This document shows positions 7,286-14,441 of a stretch of 16,085 nt of DNA, one piece after another. The translations under genes and the position numbers were made by a program. The stretch is taken from NCBI GenBank assembly GCA_964494325.1, contig CAZBTJ010000126.1, positions 1 to 16,085 of the forward strand. The letters run 5' to 3'. The notes beneath the pieces are model-generated. The model ran no database searches and was not told the DNA's origin. It saw only the letters and a program-made list of their open reading frames with translations. The DNA is from JAIPFM01 sp964494325 (GTDB lineage Bacteria > Planctomycetota > Phycisphaerae > Sedimentisphaerales > Anaerobacaceae). The first letter of the stretch is position 1. Every line of letters begins with the position of its first letter.

Positions 7286-8464
7286 GTGGCGAAGGTACTC
7301 ATCATTGGTGCAGGCGGCGTGGGTAATGTGGTGGTCCAGAAGTGCTGCCAGGTATCTGACGTGTTTGAGAACATCGTGCTGGCCAGCCGAACCCTGTCCA
7401 AATGTGACCAGATTGCAGCATCTTTAAATCGTCCCATTACCACAGCTCAGGTGGACGCAGATGATACCGCTCAGGTTATTGCCCTGATTCGCAAACACAC
7501 GCCCGATCTTGTGCTCAATGTAGCCCTGCCCTACCAGGATCTTCCCATCATGAATGCCTGCCTGGAAACCGGTGTGAACTACCTGGACACAGCCAATTAC
7601 GAACCCATTGATGAGGCCAAATTTGAATATTCATGGCAGTGGGCCTATCAAGAACGCTTCGAAAAGAAGGGCATCATGGCGTTGCTGGGCAGCGGCTTTG
7701 ATCCGGGCGTGACCAATGTATTTTGTGCCTATGCTCAGAAGCACCTTTTTGATGAAATTCACACAATTGATATTGTGGACTGCAACGCAGGTGACCACGG
7801 TCATCCCTTTGCCACAAACTTCAACCCGGAGATCAACATCCGGGAAATCACACAAAAGGGCAAGTACTGGGAAAACAACGAGTGGATCGAAATCGAGCCC
7901 ATGAGTATATCCAAGGATATCGACTACCCGGAGGTCGGGTCCAGACGATCTTATCTGCTCTATCATGAAGAACTTGAATCTCTTATCAGGTTCATCCCGG
8001 GCATCAAACGCATCCGCTTCTGGATGACCTTTGGCGAGGCCTACATCAACCACCTTCAGGTGCTCCAGAATGTAGGGATGACCAGTATTGAACCCGTGGA
8101 ATACGAAGGCCATCAAATCGTGCCCCTGCAATTTCTCAAGGCAGTCCTGCCCGACCCCGGTTCGCTCGGCGTAAATTACACGGGCAAGACCTGCATTGGC
8201 TGTATCTTTGAAGGGTTCAAAGACGGTCAGCCCAAAAAAATAATGATCTACAATGTGTGCGACCACGCGGCCTGCTTCCAGGAGGTCAAGGCCCAAGCCG
8301 TGTCCTACACCACAGGCGTACCAGCCATGATCGGCGCCAAGATGCTCCTCACGGGGCAGTGGAAAGGCCAGGGTGTCTTTAACATGGAACAGTTCGATCC
8401 AGACCCCTTCATGGTAGATCTGAATCAATATGGGTTGCCCTGGAATGTCATGGACCTTCCGTAG
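7286..8464 (+). CDS. Carboxynorspermidine / carboxyspermidine dehydrogenase (saccharopine dehydrogenase family)
   Basis: This enzyme reductively condenses aspartate semialdehyde with diaminopropane or putrescine, using NADPH, to make carboxynorspermidine or carboxyspermidine. The 392-residue product begins with a Rossmann motif (VLIIGAGGVGN, 4-14), then the SRTLSKCDQIA ribose-binding segment. DLVLNVALPYQDLPIMNACLE, GVNYLDTANYEP and ALLGSGFDPGVTNVF are hallmark segments of the polyamine branch rather than lysine biosynthesis. The start is GTG 7286 after CTAGGAGATAAGCT, a strong ribosome binding site. It is followed, after a repeat-rich spacer, by the matching decarboxylase gene, which fixes the pathway. 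Whether the product is spermidine or norspermidine cannot be told from sequence. Confidence 0.93.
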   Translation: MAKVLIIGAGGVGNVVVQKCCQVSDVFENIVLASRTLSKCDQIAASLNRPITTAQVDADDTAQVIALIRKHTPDLVLNVALPYQDLPIMNACLETGVNYLDTANYEPIDEAKFEYSWQWAYQERFEKKGIMALLGSGFDPGVTNVFCAYAQKHLFDEIHTIDIVDCNAGDHGHPFATNFNPEINIREITQKGKYWENNEWIEIEPMSISKDIDYPEVGSRRSYLLYHEELESLIRFIPGIKRIRFWMTFGEAYINHLQVLQNVGMTSIEPVEYEGHQIVPLQFLKAVLPDPGSLGVNYTGKTCIGCIFEGFKDGQPKKIMIYNVCDHAACFQEVKAQAVSYTTGVPAMIGAKMLLTGQWKGQGVFNMEQFDPDPFMVDLNQYGLPWNVMDLP

Positions 8465-8471
8465 GAAAGCA

Positions 8472-8578
8472 AGAAGTTAAGAAGGTAAGAAGGTAGGAAG
8501 GTAGGAAGGTAGCCGGTGTGACAGTGTGACAGTGTGACAGTGTGACAGTGTGACAGTGTGACAGTGTGACGGTGTGAC
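8472..8578. repeat. Two abutting 8-bp tandem arrays
   Basis: Array one (8472-8511) is five copies of (A/G)GAAG(G/T)TA. After GCC, array two (8515-8578) is eight copies of (A/G)GTGTGAC, six of them identical. Both have an 8-bp period although their sequences differ. They fill the gap between the polyamine dehydrogenase and decarboxylase genes. All three frames of array two contain TGA, so it is not coding. Copy-number slippage would change the leader length of the decarboxylase mRNA. Confidence 0.9.
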
Positions 8579-8614
8579 GGTATCACCGTATCACTGTCAC
8601 TCCGAAATGGAGTG
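8558..8614 (+). promoter_or_regulatory. Leader hairpins that can mask the decarboxylase ribosome binding site
   Basis: Hairpin one: GTGACAGTG (8558-8566) pairs with CACTGTCAC (8592-8600), then a 2x2 internal loop, then ACGGTG (8569-8574) with CACCGT (8584-8589) around a 9-nt loop. Hairpin two: CACTCC (8598-8603) pairs with GGAGTG (8609-8614), which holds the GGAG ribosome binding site. CAC 8598-8600 is shared, so the outer part of hairpin one competes with hairpin two. The layout looks like a switch on translation; no ligand can be inferred. Confidence 0.5.
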
Positions 8615-9772
8615 ACTGTATTGACTTATGATTTGACACAATTGAATACGCCCTGCTACCTGATTGATCGTGGCCTGCTCCAGAGAAACCTGGATGTACT
8701 TGATCACGTACAGCAAGACACGGGCTGCGAAATCATGCTGGCACTCAAGGGGTATGCGGCCTGGAGTACATTTGATCAGATCAAACAGGTCCTCTGTGGT
8801 TGCGCAGTCAGCTCTCTGCATGAAGCCAAACTCAGTGCCGAGTTTTTCGGCAAACAGACCCACCTCTGTGCACCGGCGTATCGCACAGACGATATGCTGG
8901 AGTATCTCAAAATCGCGGATCATATTGTGTTCAATTCGGCCACTCAATGGCAACGATACAAACCTCTTATCCTACAACAGGCCCACGAAACGGGGCGTCC
9001 CATTGCCTGTGGCCTACGCGTGAATCCCAAACACTCGGAAGTCAAAACCGCGCTCTATGACCCCTGCTCACCAGGCTCTCGATTGGGTATCACTGTGGAC
9101 GCATTCAAAGCCATTGATCTGGATGGCATCACAGGCCTGCACTTCCACACACTCTGCGAACTCAATGCAGATGCCCTGGAACGGACCGTCCAGGCGGTGA
9201 AAACCCAGTTTGGCAATGTCATCAAGGGCATGGACTGGGTCAATTTTGGCGGGGGCCACCATATTACGCGTAGCGACTACGACGTAGACCTGCTCTGCCA
9301 ACTCATCAGGGATTTCAAACAGACCTACAACGTCCAGGTCTTTCTCGAACCCGGCGAAGCCATAGCCTTAAACACGGGCTTCCTCGTGACCTCCGTCCTG
9401 GACATCGTACACAACACCATGGACATCGCCATCCTGGACACCTCAGCCGCAGCCCATATGCCCGATGTCCTGGAAATGCCCTACCGCCCCACCATCACAG
9501 GCGCTGATCTGCCAAACGTAAAATCACACACCTACCGCCTTGCCGGCCCCACGTGCCTGGCAGGTGATATAATCGGTGACTACTCGTTCGATGCGCCGTT
9601 GCACGTCAGTGACAAACTCATCTTCCATGACATGGCCCACTACACCATGGTGAAAAACACCATGTTCAACGGCATCAACCTGCCCGATATTGTGTTGTAT
9701 GATCCTGAAAAAAATGCATATCAGCTGCAGCGACAGTTTACGTATGAAGACTTTAAAAGTCGCCTGTCTTGA
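8612..9772 (+). CDS. nspC: Carboxynorspermidine / carboxyspermidine decarboxylase
   Basis: This PLP enzyme of the alanine racemase-fold decarboxylase group removes CO2 from carboxy(nor)spermidine to give (nor)spermidine. Length is 386 residues from GTG 8612. The PLP lysine is Lys46 in LALKGYA. GGGHH (213-217) and EPGEA (246-250) bind the PLP phosphate and ring region, and C315-x3-D319 (GPTCLAGD) is the conserved active-site pair from the other subunit of the dimer. All are present. Start choice is open: GTG 8612 has no ribosome binding site, whereas TTG 8621 (three codons on) is placed 8 nt after GGAG 8609-8612, so the true start may be TTG 8621. The gene follows its pathway partner, separated by the octamer arrays. 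Confidence 0.93.
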   Translation: MTVLTYDLTQLNTPCYLIDRGLLQRNLDVLDHVQQDTGCEIMLALKGYAAWSTFDQIKQVLCGCAVSSLHEAKLSAEFFGKQTHLCAPAYRTDDMLEYLKIADHIVFNSATQWQRYKPLILQQAHETGRPIACGLRVNPKHSEVKTALYDPCSPGSRLGITVDAFKAIDLDGITGLHFHTLCELNADALERTVQAVKTQFGNVIKGMDWVNFGGGHHITRSDYDVDLLCQLIRDFKQTYNVQVFLEPGEAIALNTGFLVTSVLDIVHNTMDIAILDTSAAAHMPDVLEMPYRPTITGADLPNVKSHTYRLAGPTCLAGDIIGDYSFDAPLHVSDKLIFHDMAHYTMVKNTMFNGINLPDIVLYDPEKNAYQLQRQFTYEDFKSRLS

Positions 9773-9790
9773 GAGAGATCGGAGATCTCG

Positions 9791-9820
9791 GTGTTCAGTT
9801 TTCAGTAGGCAGTTTTCAGT
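9791..9820. repeat. Member of the gttttcag spacer family
   Basis: GTTCAGTTTTCAGT, then GGCAGTTTTCAGT, carries the same word as 65-105 and 1640-1680. It is preceded by a small GAGATC / GATCTC hairpin (9774-9788) and followed by a CCTC / GAGG hairpin near 9831-9843; neither has a T-run. The whole 9773-9919 gap shows no other signal. Confidence 0.5.
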
Positions 9821-9919
9821 AAAAATAAAGGCCTCTCGCGGAGGTCGCAGGGTATGCAGATTCATCTCCATAAGGGGACGGAATATAAATCATGACCTTT
9901 TTATTTGGGTGTGAGTCAT

Positions 9920-11050
9920 ATGAAACATTGCCTTGTTATGTTGTGGGTGCTCAGCCTCGCGCTGCTGCCCTCCTGTGGTCGGCTTAAGAAACGCAGCCTG
10001 ACGGAGATGCCGGAGATGTTTATGACATTGGACCAGGACACAGCCAGTCGTTTTGCCCAACTCGCCCTTCAGGGCATACCACGTGAGTACCCCAACAAGC
10101 TGGATCACGTGATGAACAGTGCTGCTGAGGTCATGACGCCAGCCACACTGCATCCGGCATTCTATGGCTCATTTGACTGGCATTCATCCGTGCATGGCCA
10201 CTGGATGCTGGTGCGTCTGCTCAAACTGTTTCCGCAACTTCCCCAAGCCAATGCCATACGACAGTCGTTACATGAAACCCTGTCCAAAGACAATATTGCG
10301 GTTGAAGTCGACTACCTGAAACAGTCCAACCGCACCTCATTTGAACGCACCTATGGCTGGGCCTGGCTGCTCAAACTCGCGGCGGAACTGCACAACTGGA
10401 ACGATAACGAAGGCCAGGCATGGTCAAAAAACCTTACCCCCCTCGCCCAGGTCATGGTCGAACGCTACCTGGAGTTTCTCCCCAAACAGACCTACCCCAT
10501 CCGCCGAGGTGTGCATCCCAATACGGCCTTTGGCATCGCCTTTGCCCTGGATTATGCGCGCACCGTGGGACATCAACCGCTTGAACACCTCCTCGTGCAG
10601 CGCAGTCTGGATTATTTCGGTCAGGACAAAGACTACCCTGCCCAATGGGAACCTGATGGAGACGATTTTTTCTCCAGGTCTCTCATGGAAGCTGATCTCA
10701 TGCGGCGCATACTGCCTACGGAAGACTTTGCGCAATGGCTCCATGCGTTTCTCCCTGATCTCGATAGGCATGAACCTCGGTCCCTGCTTGAACCCGCTTT
10801 TGTCTCTGATCGCAGTGACCCCAAAATTGTCCATCTCGACGGCCTGAATCTCAGCCGCGCCTGGTGCATGAAAGGAATCGCCAGGTCCCTCCCAGCAGGC
10901 GATCCCACAAGACCCATCCTGGCCACCTCTGCATCGCGCCACACCCAAGCCACACTCCCCCACATTGCCAGCGGCCACTATGAAGGCGAACACTGGCTGG
11001 CCTCCTTTGCCGTGTATCTATTGACCGAAATAGGTGAGCCCCGCCCTTGA
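9920..11050 (+). CDS. DUF2891-family lipoprotein
   Basis: This is a 376-residue protein with an N-terminal lipoprotein signal: MKHC, a hydrophobic run, then L16-P-S-C19 as a lipobox. The mature part contains the DUF2891 (PF11199) landmarks: YPNKLDHV, HPAFYGSFDWHSSVHGHWML, FERTYGWAWLLKLAAEL, HPNTAFGIAFALDYAR, WEPDGDDFFSRSLMEADLM and HLDGLNLSRAWCMKGIA. The family looks like an alpha/alpha-toroid of the kind seen in sugar-processing enzymes, with many conserved His, Trp and Asp, but no activity is established. ATG 9920 is preferred over TTG 9905 because it begins the signal peptide. The ribosome binding site is poor. The gene runs tail to tail into dbpA with an 8-bp gap. Confidence 0.85.
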   Translation: MKHCLVMLWVLSLALLPSCGRLKKRSLTEMPEMFMTLDQDTASRFAQLALQGIPREYPNKLDHVMNSAAEVMTPATLHPAFYGSFDWHSSVHGHWMLVRLLKLFPQLPQANAIRQSLHETLSKDNIAVEVDYLKQSNRTSFERTYGWAWLLKLAAELHNWNDNEGQAWSKNLTPLAQVMVERYLEFLPKQTYPIRRGVHPNTAFGIAFALDYARTVGHQPLEHLLVQRSLDYFGQDKDYPAQWEPDGDDFFSRSLMEADLMRRILPTEDFAQWLHAFLPDLDRHEPRSLLEPAFVSDRSDPKIVHLDGLNLSRAWCMKGIARSLPAGDPTRPILATSASRHTQATLPHIASGHYEGEHWLASFAVYLLTEIGEPRP

Positions 11051-11058
11051 AATGGTAT

Positions 11059-12444
11059 CTAATCTTTAATAAGCCAGCCCTGGATTGGGCGTCCCTTCCA
11101 CTTTTCTTCTCGCAGTTTTTTGAGTGCTTTTGTCACAGAGTCGCGTGTGACCGCCACATAAGACCAGTTGTCAAAGATATGAATCTTTCCCACCTGCGTG
11201 CCGGCCAGACCATTGGCTCCGGTCAAGGCACCCAGTATGTTGCCGGGGCGAACTTTCTGTTTTTTGCCGCTGCCAATCTTTATAGTGGCCATGGTCGCCT
11301 CCATTTTTGGTTTTTCTAATCCTGATTGCGAAGGTAGAGGCTCGCTGTCGATGGTCTGTCCCAAAAACTCTGCCAGTAAGGATATCTTGTACTGTTCTTT
11401 TTCGCTGTACAAAGAACAGGCCATACCTTTACTTCCAGCTCGGCCCGTGCGACCAATTCGGTGAACATGCACTTCAAAATCCCGCGACACATGGTAATTA
11501 AAAACAATATCTATGCTATCAATATCCAGGCCACGAGCCGCCACATCAGTGGCCACGAGAATGGACACACTTTTATTGGCAAATCTGACCAGGGTTTCAT
11601 CACGCTCACTCTGCTCTAGATCGCCATGCAAGGCAAGCGTACTAAATCCTTCCGCAGCCAACGCATCACTCACCTCCTGAGCTTCAACCCTGGTTGTGCA
11701 AAAGACCACCGAAGATTCCGGGCGATGATGTTGAAGCAACACACGTAAAGCGAACAAACGTTGATGTTGATCGATCTCGTAAAAATGCTGCTGAATACTG
11801 CTGTTGTCATGCGTGGAAGCCACCTTGACCATTACAGGATTAAGCATGATACGCTCAGCAATGGATTGTATTTTGAGGGGATAGGTCGCGCTGAACAGCA
11901 GAGTCTGTCGAGGCATCGGCACATTTTCGATGATGGCATCCAGTTCATCCTGGAATCCCATATCCAACATGCGGTCGCCTTCATCCAACACAAGCGTGGT
12001 CAGATACGTCAAGGTTAGCAGGCCCTTGCGCATGTGTTTACCTACACGTCCTGGTGTGCCCACCACAATATGGGCCCCGTGCTGCAAAGAACTGGCCTGA
12101 GGACGAAACGGCATCCCACCACACAGGGTCAGAATTTTCACATTGGGCAGTGTCCGAGCCAGTTGACGAATCACCTTGGACACCTGATCCGCCAGTTCTC
12201 GCGTCGGACAGAGTACCAAAGATTGCACACGGCATGTCTTGATATTCAGCCTCTCCAAGAGGCCCAGACCAAATGCCGCTGTTTTTCCTGACCCGGATTT
12301 TGCTTGCCCAATGACATCCTTGCCCGCCAAGATAGGTGGCAAACTCTGGGCCTGGATGGGTGTCATCTCTTCAAAACCAAGAGAAGCAATGTTCTTTAGC
12401 AAATCGGATTGCAGGGTCAAGGATGAAAAGTCCGTTTGGCTCAA
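11059..12444 (-). CDS. dbpA: ATP-dependent RNA helicase DbpA
   Basis: DEAD-box helicases unwind RNA using ATP; DbpA acts in assembly of the large ribosomal subunit through a C-terminal domain that binds 23S rRNA hairpin 92. The 461-residue product follows the family order: Q-motif (GFEEMTPIQAQ), motif I AKSGSGKT (48-55), motif Ia PTRELA (80-85), motif II DEGD (154-157), motif III SAT (185-187), helicase C domain with HGDLEQSERDETLVRFA and ATDVAARGLD, motif VI HRIGRTGRAG (328-337), and the DbpA RNA-binding domain (about 388-461, IKIGSGKKQKVRPGNILGALTG). Odd points: motif II reads DEGD, not DEAD, and motif I has AKSGSGKT where E. coli has AKTGSGKT. The start is TTG with GAGGG 9 nt upstream. It is divergent from nothing close and converges with the DUF2891 gene. 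Confidence 0.94.
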   Translation of the reverse strand: MSQTDFSSLTLQSDLLKNIASLGFEEMTPIQAQSLPPILAGKDVIGQAKSGSGKTAAFGLGLLERLNIKTCRVQSLVLCPTRELADQVSKVIRQLARTLPNVKILTLCGGMPFRPQASSLQHGAHIVVGTPGRVGKHMRKGLLTLTYLTTLVLDEGDRMLDMGFQDELDAIIENVPMPRQTLLFSATYPLKIQSIAERIMLNPVMVKVASTHDNSSIQQHFYEIDQHQRLFALRVLLQHHRPESSVVFCTTRVEAQEVSDALAAEGFSTLALHGDLEQSERDETLVRFANKSVSILVATDVAARGLDIDSIDIVFNYHVSRDFEVHVHRIGRTGRAGSKGMACSLYSEKEQYKISLLAEFLGQTIDSEPLPSQSGLEKPKMEATMATIKIGSGKKQKVRPGNILGALTGANGLAGTQVGKIHIFDNWSYVAVTRDSVTKALKKLREEKWKGRPIQGWLIKD

Positions 12445-12487
12445 AATGAGTCCCTCACTTGATGAAGCTAAAATTAACCAAACTCTA

Positions 12488-12514
12488 TGTATAGCTTTGC
12501 CTATTTTTTGTCAA
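12488..12514 (-). promoter_or_regulatory. Candidate promoter for dbpA
   Basis: On the minus strand, TTGACA (12509-12514) is followed after 15 nt by TATACA (12488-12493), giving a start near 12481 and a leader of about 37 nt. The -35 is perfect, but the spacer is short. The rest of 12515-12654 shows no gene or repeat I can support. Confidence 0.45.
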
Positions 12515-12654
12515 GTTCAATTCCCATTTTATTCAGAAGGCTCAGTACGGAGTCACCAGGAAAGAGGATACAACCCAAAATGATCTAAAACTGGAGTTTG
12601 GAGAATTGTCCATCTCAAGGCAATGTTTTTATAGAACATGAGGTAGACCAATCG

Positions 12655-12933
12655 TCACTCATGATCGTGGATGTTCCCGCTGTGCTCCATCTCGTGTGTG
12701 ATCAGATACCATAAAGCCTGAGTCCGTGCGTCATACACACGGCGTCCATTAAGAAACACACAGGGTGTCCCGTCAATGCCCAAGGCGATACCGAGATCAA
12801 TGTCCGCCTTCAACTTGGCCAGGATTACCTCTGCCTTGCGATCTGCATCGAAGCGTTCGACATCCAAGTCCAGGTTTTCAATCAGAGATTTTAAGGTTCC
12901 CTTAGTTTGCCCGGGGACTGCCCCGAATGGCAC
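12655..12933 (-). pseudogene. DsbA/thioredoxin-fold C-terminal fragment
   Basis: The 92-residue frame ends in sequence typical of DsbA-like thioredoxin-fold proteins (Thioredoxin_4 type): helix LDLDVERFDADRKAEVILAKL, then IDLGIALGIDGTPCVFLNGRRVYDA, where T-P is the conserved cis-proline site. The N-terminal CxxC active site is absent. The first 12 or so residues (PFGAVPGQTKG) come from the palindromic element at 12870-13065, which forms the 5' boundary. So the gene was cut and only its 3' part remains. The stop at 12655 is intact. A functional small protein is unlikely. Confidence 0.72.
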
Positions 12934-13065
12934 TACAACTTTGTCGCGAGCTTTGTCGCAAACTTAATCGAAACAACGACAAAGGAGCCTGCATTTGCGG
13001 CCTCCGGCCGCCTATCGACAAAGCTCGCGACAAAGAAAAGGGGTGACAAATATGCTTAGGTTAGT
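12870..13065. repeat. Palindromic element, copy 1 (20-bp inner inverted repeats)
   Basis: Nearly identical to 14060-14255. The core is a 97-bp unit (12939-13035) bounded by perfect 20-bp inverted repeats, CTTTGTCGCGAGCTTTGTCG and its reverse complement, around a GC-rich centre with GGCCTCCGGCCGCC. It also includes an outer end CCCCGAATGGCACT (12921-12934) and about 50 bp (12870-12919) that encode part of the dsbA fragment. It is non-coding and strongly foldable. Confidence 0.85.
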
Positions 13066-13474
13066 TGCCTGAATCCCACGCCTCCAGCTCCAGGCCAGGT
13101 ACTCGCTGAAATTCCCTTTTATTTTCTGTGACCAGTTTCAAACCGTGAGCCAGACAGGTTGCGGCAATCCATGAATCATGCACGCCAATCATGTTTCCAC
13201 GCTTGCTCAGATCACTCCACAACTGGGAATGACACCTGGCAGTGGCCAGATCAATATCAAGTATAGGCATGGACGCCAACACCGCCTCCACAAAAGCCAG
13301 ACGCGTAGCCTTGGTCTTTCGGTTCTTGGCCCTATGAACACCGTGCAATAGTTCACTGGCGGAAATCACAGAAACAAAAAACGTCTCCTCTTCCCTTCCC
13401 TGAATGAAGGCGTTGACGTCAATGGCTTGTCGCTCAAAGCCAATGAGAATATTGCTATCGATCATGAGTCCCAT
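13061..13474 (-). CDS. vapC: VapC-type PIN-domain toxin
   Basis: PIN-domain toxins are Mg-dependent ribonucleases, often cleaving tRNA or rRNA, held in check by the cognate antitoxin. The 137-residue product has the expected acidic residues: Asp6 (MIDSN), Glu41 (SASELLHG), Asp100 (GVHDSWIAA), with Asn118 in TENKREF at the fourth position. The WIAATCLAHGLKLVTEN and EFQRVPGLELEAW segments are typical. It overlaps the antitoxin gene by 13 nt, so it is translated by coupling. Its 3' end runs into the palindromic element at 13065, close to but not inside its core. It looks intact. Confidence 0.9.
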   Translation of the reverse strand: MGLMIDSNILIGFERQAIDVNAFIQGREEETFFVSVISASELLHGVHRAKNRKTKATRLAFVEAVLASMPILDIDLATARCHSQLWSDLSKRGNMIGVHDSWIAATCLAHGLKLVTENKREFQRVPGLELEAWDSGN

Positions 13475-13743
13475 GGGTTTCTCAACTCCTCTGCCCCAAG
13501 GGCTCCACGCTCAGCTTCAAGATCCTTGGAAAAAGCGACAGCCTCGGGCCCGGAAAGATGAGGCAGCCCTGCCAGCAAGGCCGGAAGTTCGCCAAGCTGT
13601 CTACCCGAAGGCACAGGACGCAACTCCGCCATAGGGCGCTTGCCCTTACACAAAATAAAGGATTCCCGTTGATACGCCACCCGGCTGATATAGTCCGAGA
13701 AATTGCGGATCACTTCAGTGACTGTCAACGCTTTAGGCTGCAT
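13462..13743 (-). CDS. vapB: Phd/YefM-type antitoxin paired with VapC
   Basis: This is a 93-residue protein. The N-terminal half (ALTVTEVIRNFSDYISRVAYQRESFILCKGKRPMAELRP, read as pattern: T-x-x-R-N-F-S-x-Y, then K-G-x-R-x-A-x-L-x-P) is the Phd/YefM DNA-binding fold that dimerises and represses its own operon. The C-terminal part (about 55-93) is the acidic toxin-binding tail. The frame is open 27 codons further up, but ATG 13743 is chosen: AGGAG lies 7-8 nt upstream and the promoter lies between. It precedes and overlaps vapC. Confidence 0.88.
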   Translation of the reverse strand: MQPKALTVTEVIRNFSDYISRVAYQRESFILCKGKRPMAELRPVPSGRQLGELPALLAGLPHLSGPEAVAFSKDLEAERGALGAEELRNPWDS

Positions 13744-13778
13744 CTGAAGACTCCTTTCAATAATCTCAATATCAGATA

Positions 13779-13812
13779 ATCGTATAATATGATTCCATAG
13801 CCGACTTGTCAA
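13779..13812 (-). promoter_or_regulatory. vapBC promoter with operator over the -10 box
   Basis: On the minus strand TTGACA (13807-13812), a 17-nt spacer and TATTAT (13784-13789) form a near-consensus sigma70 promoter. ATCGTATAATATGAT (13779-13793) is a palindrome with one mismatched pair that covers the -10 box, a natural place for antitoxin autorepression. The leader is about 35 nt. Confidence 0.7.
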
Positions 13813-13824
13813 CCTCCTGATCAC

Positions 13825-14059
13825 ATTTATTTCGTCTTGAATTCCTTTGTTCTAACCACAGAAATGACAGATTTCACAGAAAGGTTCGAGCCTTGCTCGA
13901 ATAGGATTCCTTAACCGCCAATCCTCACTAATCTCCACTAATGGACCCGCGACCAGCTAGACTCAAACGGACTTGTCATCCCGAGGCACCGAGGGATCTA
14001 TTTATCTAGCACACACAGTGGTTCGTACTTATTTTTTCCGCGGATAAAAGCAGGATGCA
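13825..14059. other. Intergenic stretch without a supported gene
   Basis: No reading frame here has family sequence. It holds a small hairpin, TTCGAGC / GCTCGAA (13887-13903, no T-run), and low-complexity words CACTAATCTCCACTAAT. It resembles decayed spacer DNA between vapBC and the second palindromic element. Confidence 0.5.
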
Positions 14060-14287
14060 CCAGGTTTTCAATCAGAGATTTTAAGGTTCCCTTAGTTTGC
14101 CCGGGGACTGATATGGCACTACAACTTTGTCGCGAGCTTTGTCGCAAACTTAATCGAAACAACGACAAAGGAGCCTGCATTTGCGGCCTCCGGCCGCCTA
14201 TCGACAAAGCTCGCGACAAAGAAAAGGGGTGACAAGCATGCTTAAGTTAGTGCCTTATGTTGCGCGCAACATAAAGTGCCATTCGGG
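14060..14287. repeat. Palindromic element, copy 2
   Basis: It matches 12870-13065, including about 50 bp of dsbA-derived flank (14060-14110). The 97-bp core with 20-bp perfect inverted repeats is at 14125-14221, the same length as in copy 1. Where copy 1 has CCCCGAATGGCAC, copy 2 has ATATGGCAC, a 4-bp shortening. Copy 2 continues further right: a perfect 20-bp palindrome, TTATGTTGCG/CGCAACATAA (14255-14274), then AGTGCCATTCGGG (14275-14287), the reverse complement of copy 1's left outer end. So a complete element may have had CCCGAATGGCACT outer termini. Confidence 0.82.
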
Positions 14288-14344
14288 ACCGATCCCTTAG
14301 TTTTTCAATGTGACGCCATTTATCCGCCAGATCTTTCTGAACAC

Positions 14345-14440
14345 CCAATGTCCAACAAGGAATATCCAATGTCCAAGGAAGGAAGTCGCTTCGCTCCACT
14401 TTTTTCATTCATCCGATGGATGTTCCTTGTTGAGTATTGG
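14345..14440. repeat. MITE-like inverted repeat
   Basis: A 23-bp arm at 14345-14367 (core CAACAAGGAA) is matched with 4 mismatches by the reverse complement of 14418-14440. The left arm also contains the word CCAATGTCCAA twice (14345 and 14366), so it is partly tandem. Between them is a GGAAGTCGCTTCGCTCC hairpin. No coding potential. Confidence 0.6.
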
Positions 14441-14441
14441 A

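Noticed and set aside
7631..8428. 265-codon minus-strand frame inside the polyamine dehydrogenase gene
   Set aside because: It is fully antisense to a well-conserved gene and shows no domain or start signal.
8515..8578. Tandem array as a CRISPR
   Set aside because: The unit is 8 bp with no spacers between units, so it is a simple tandem array.
13998..14219. 73-codon minus-strand frame over palindromic element copy 2
   Set aside because: It consists of repeat DNA plus a few dsbA-derived codons; no independent protein.
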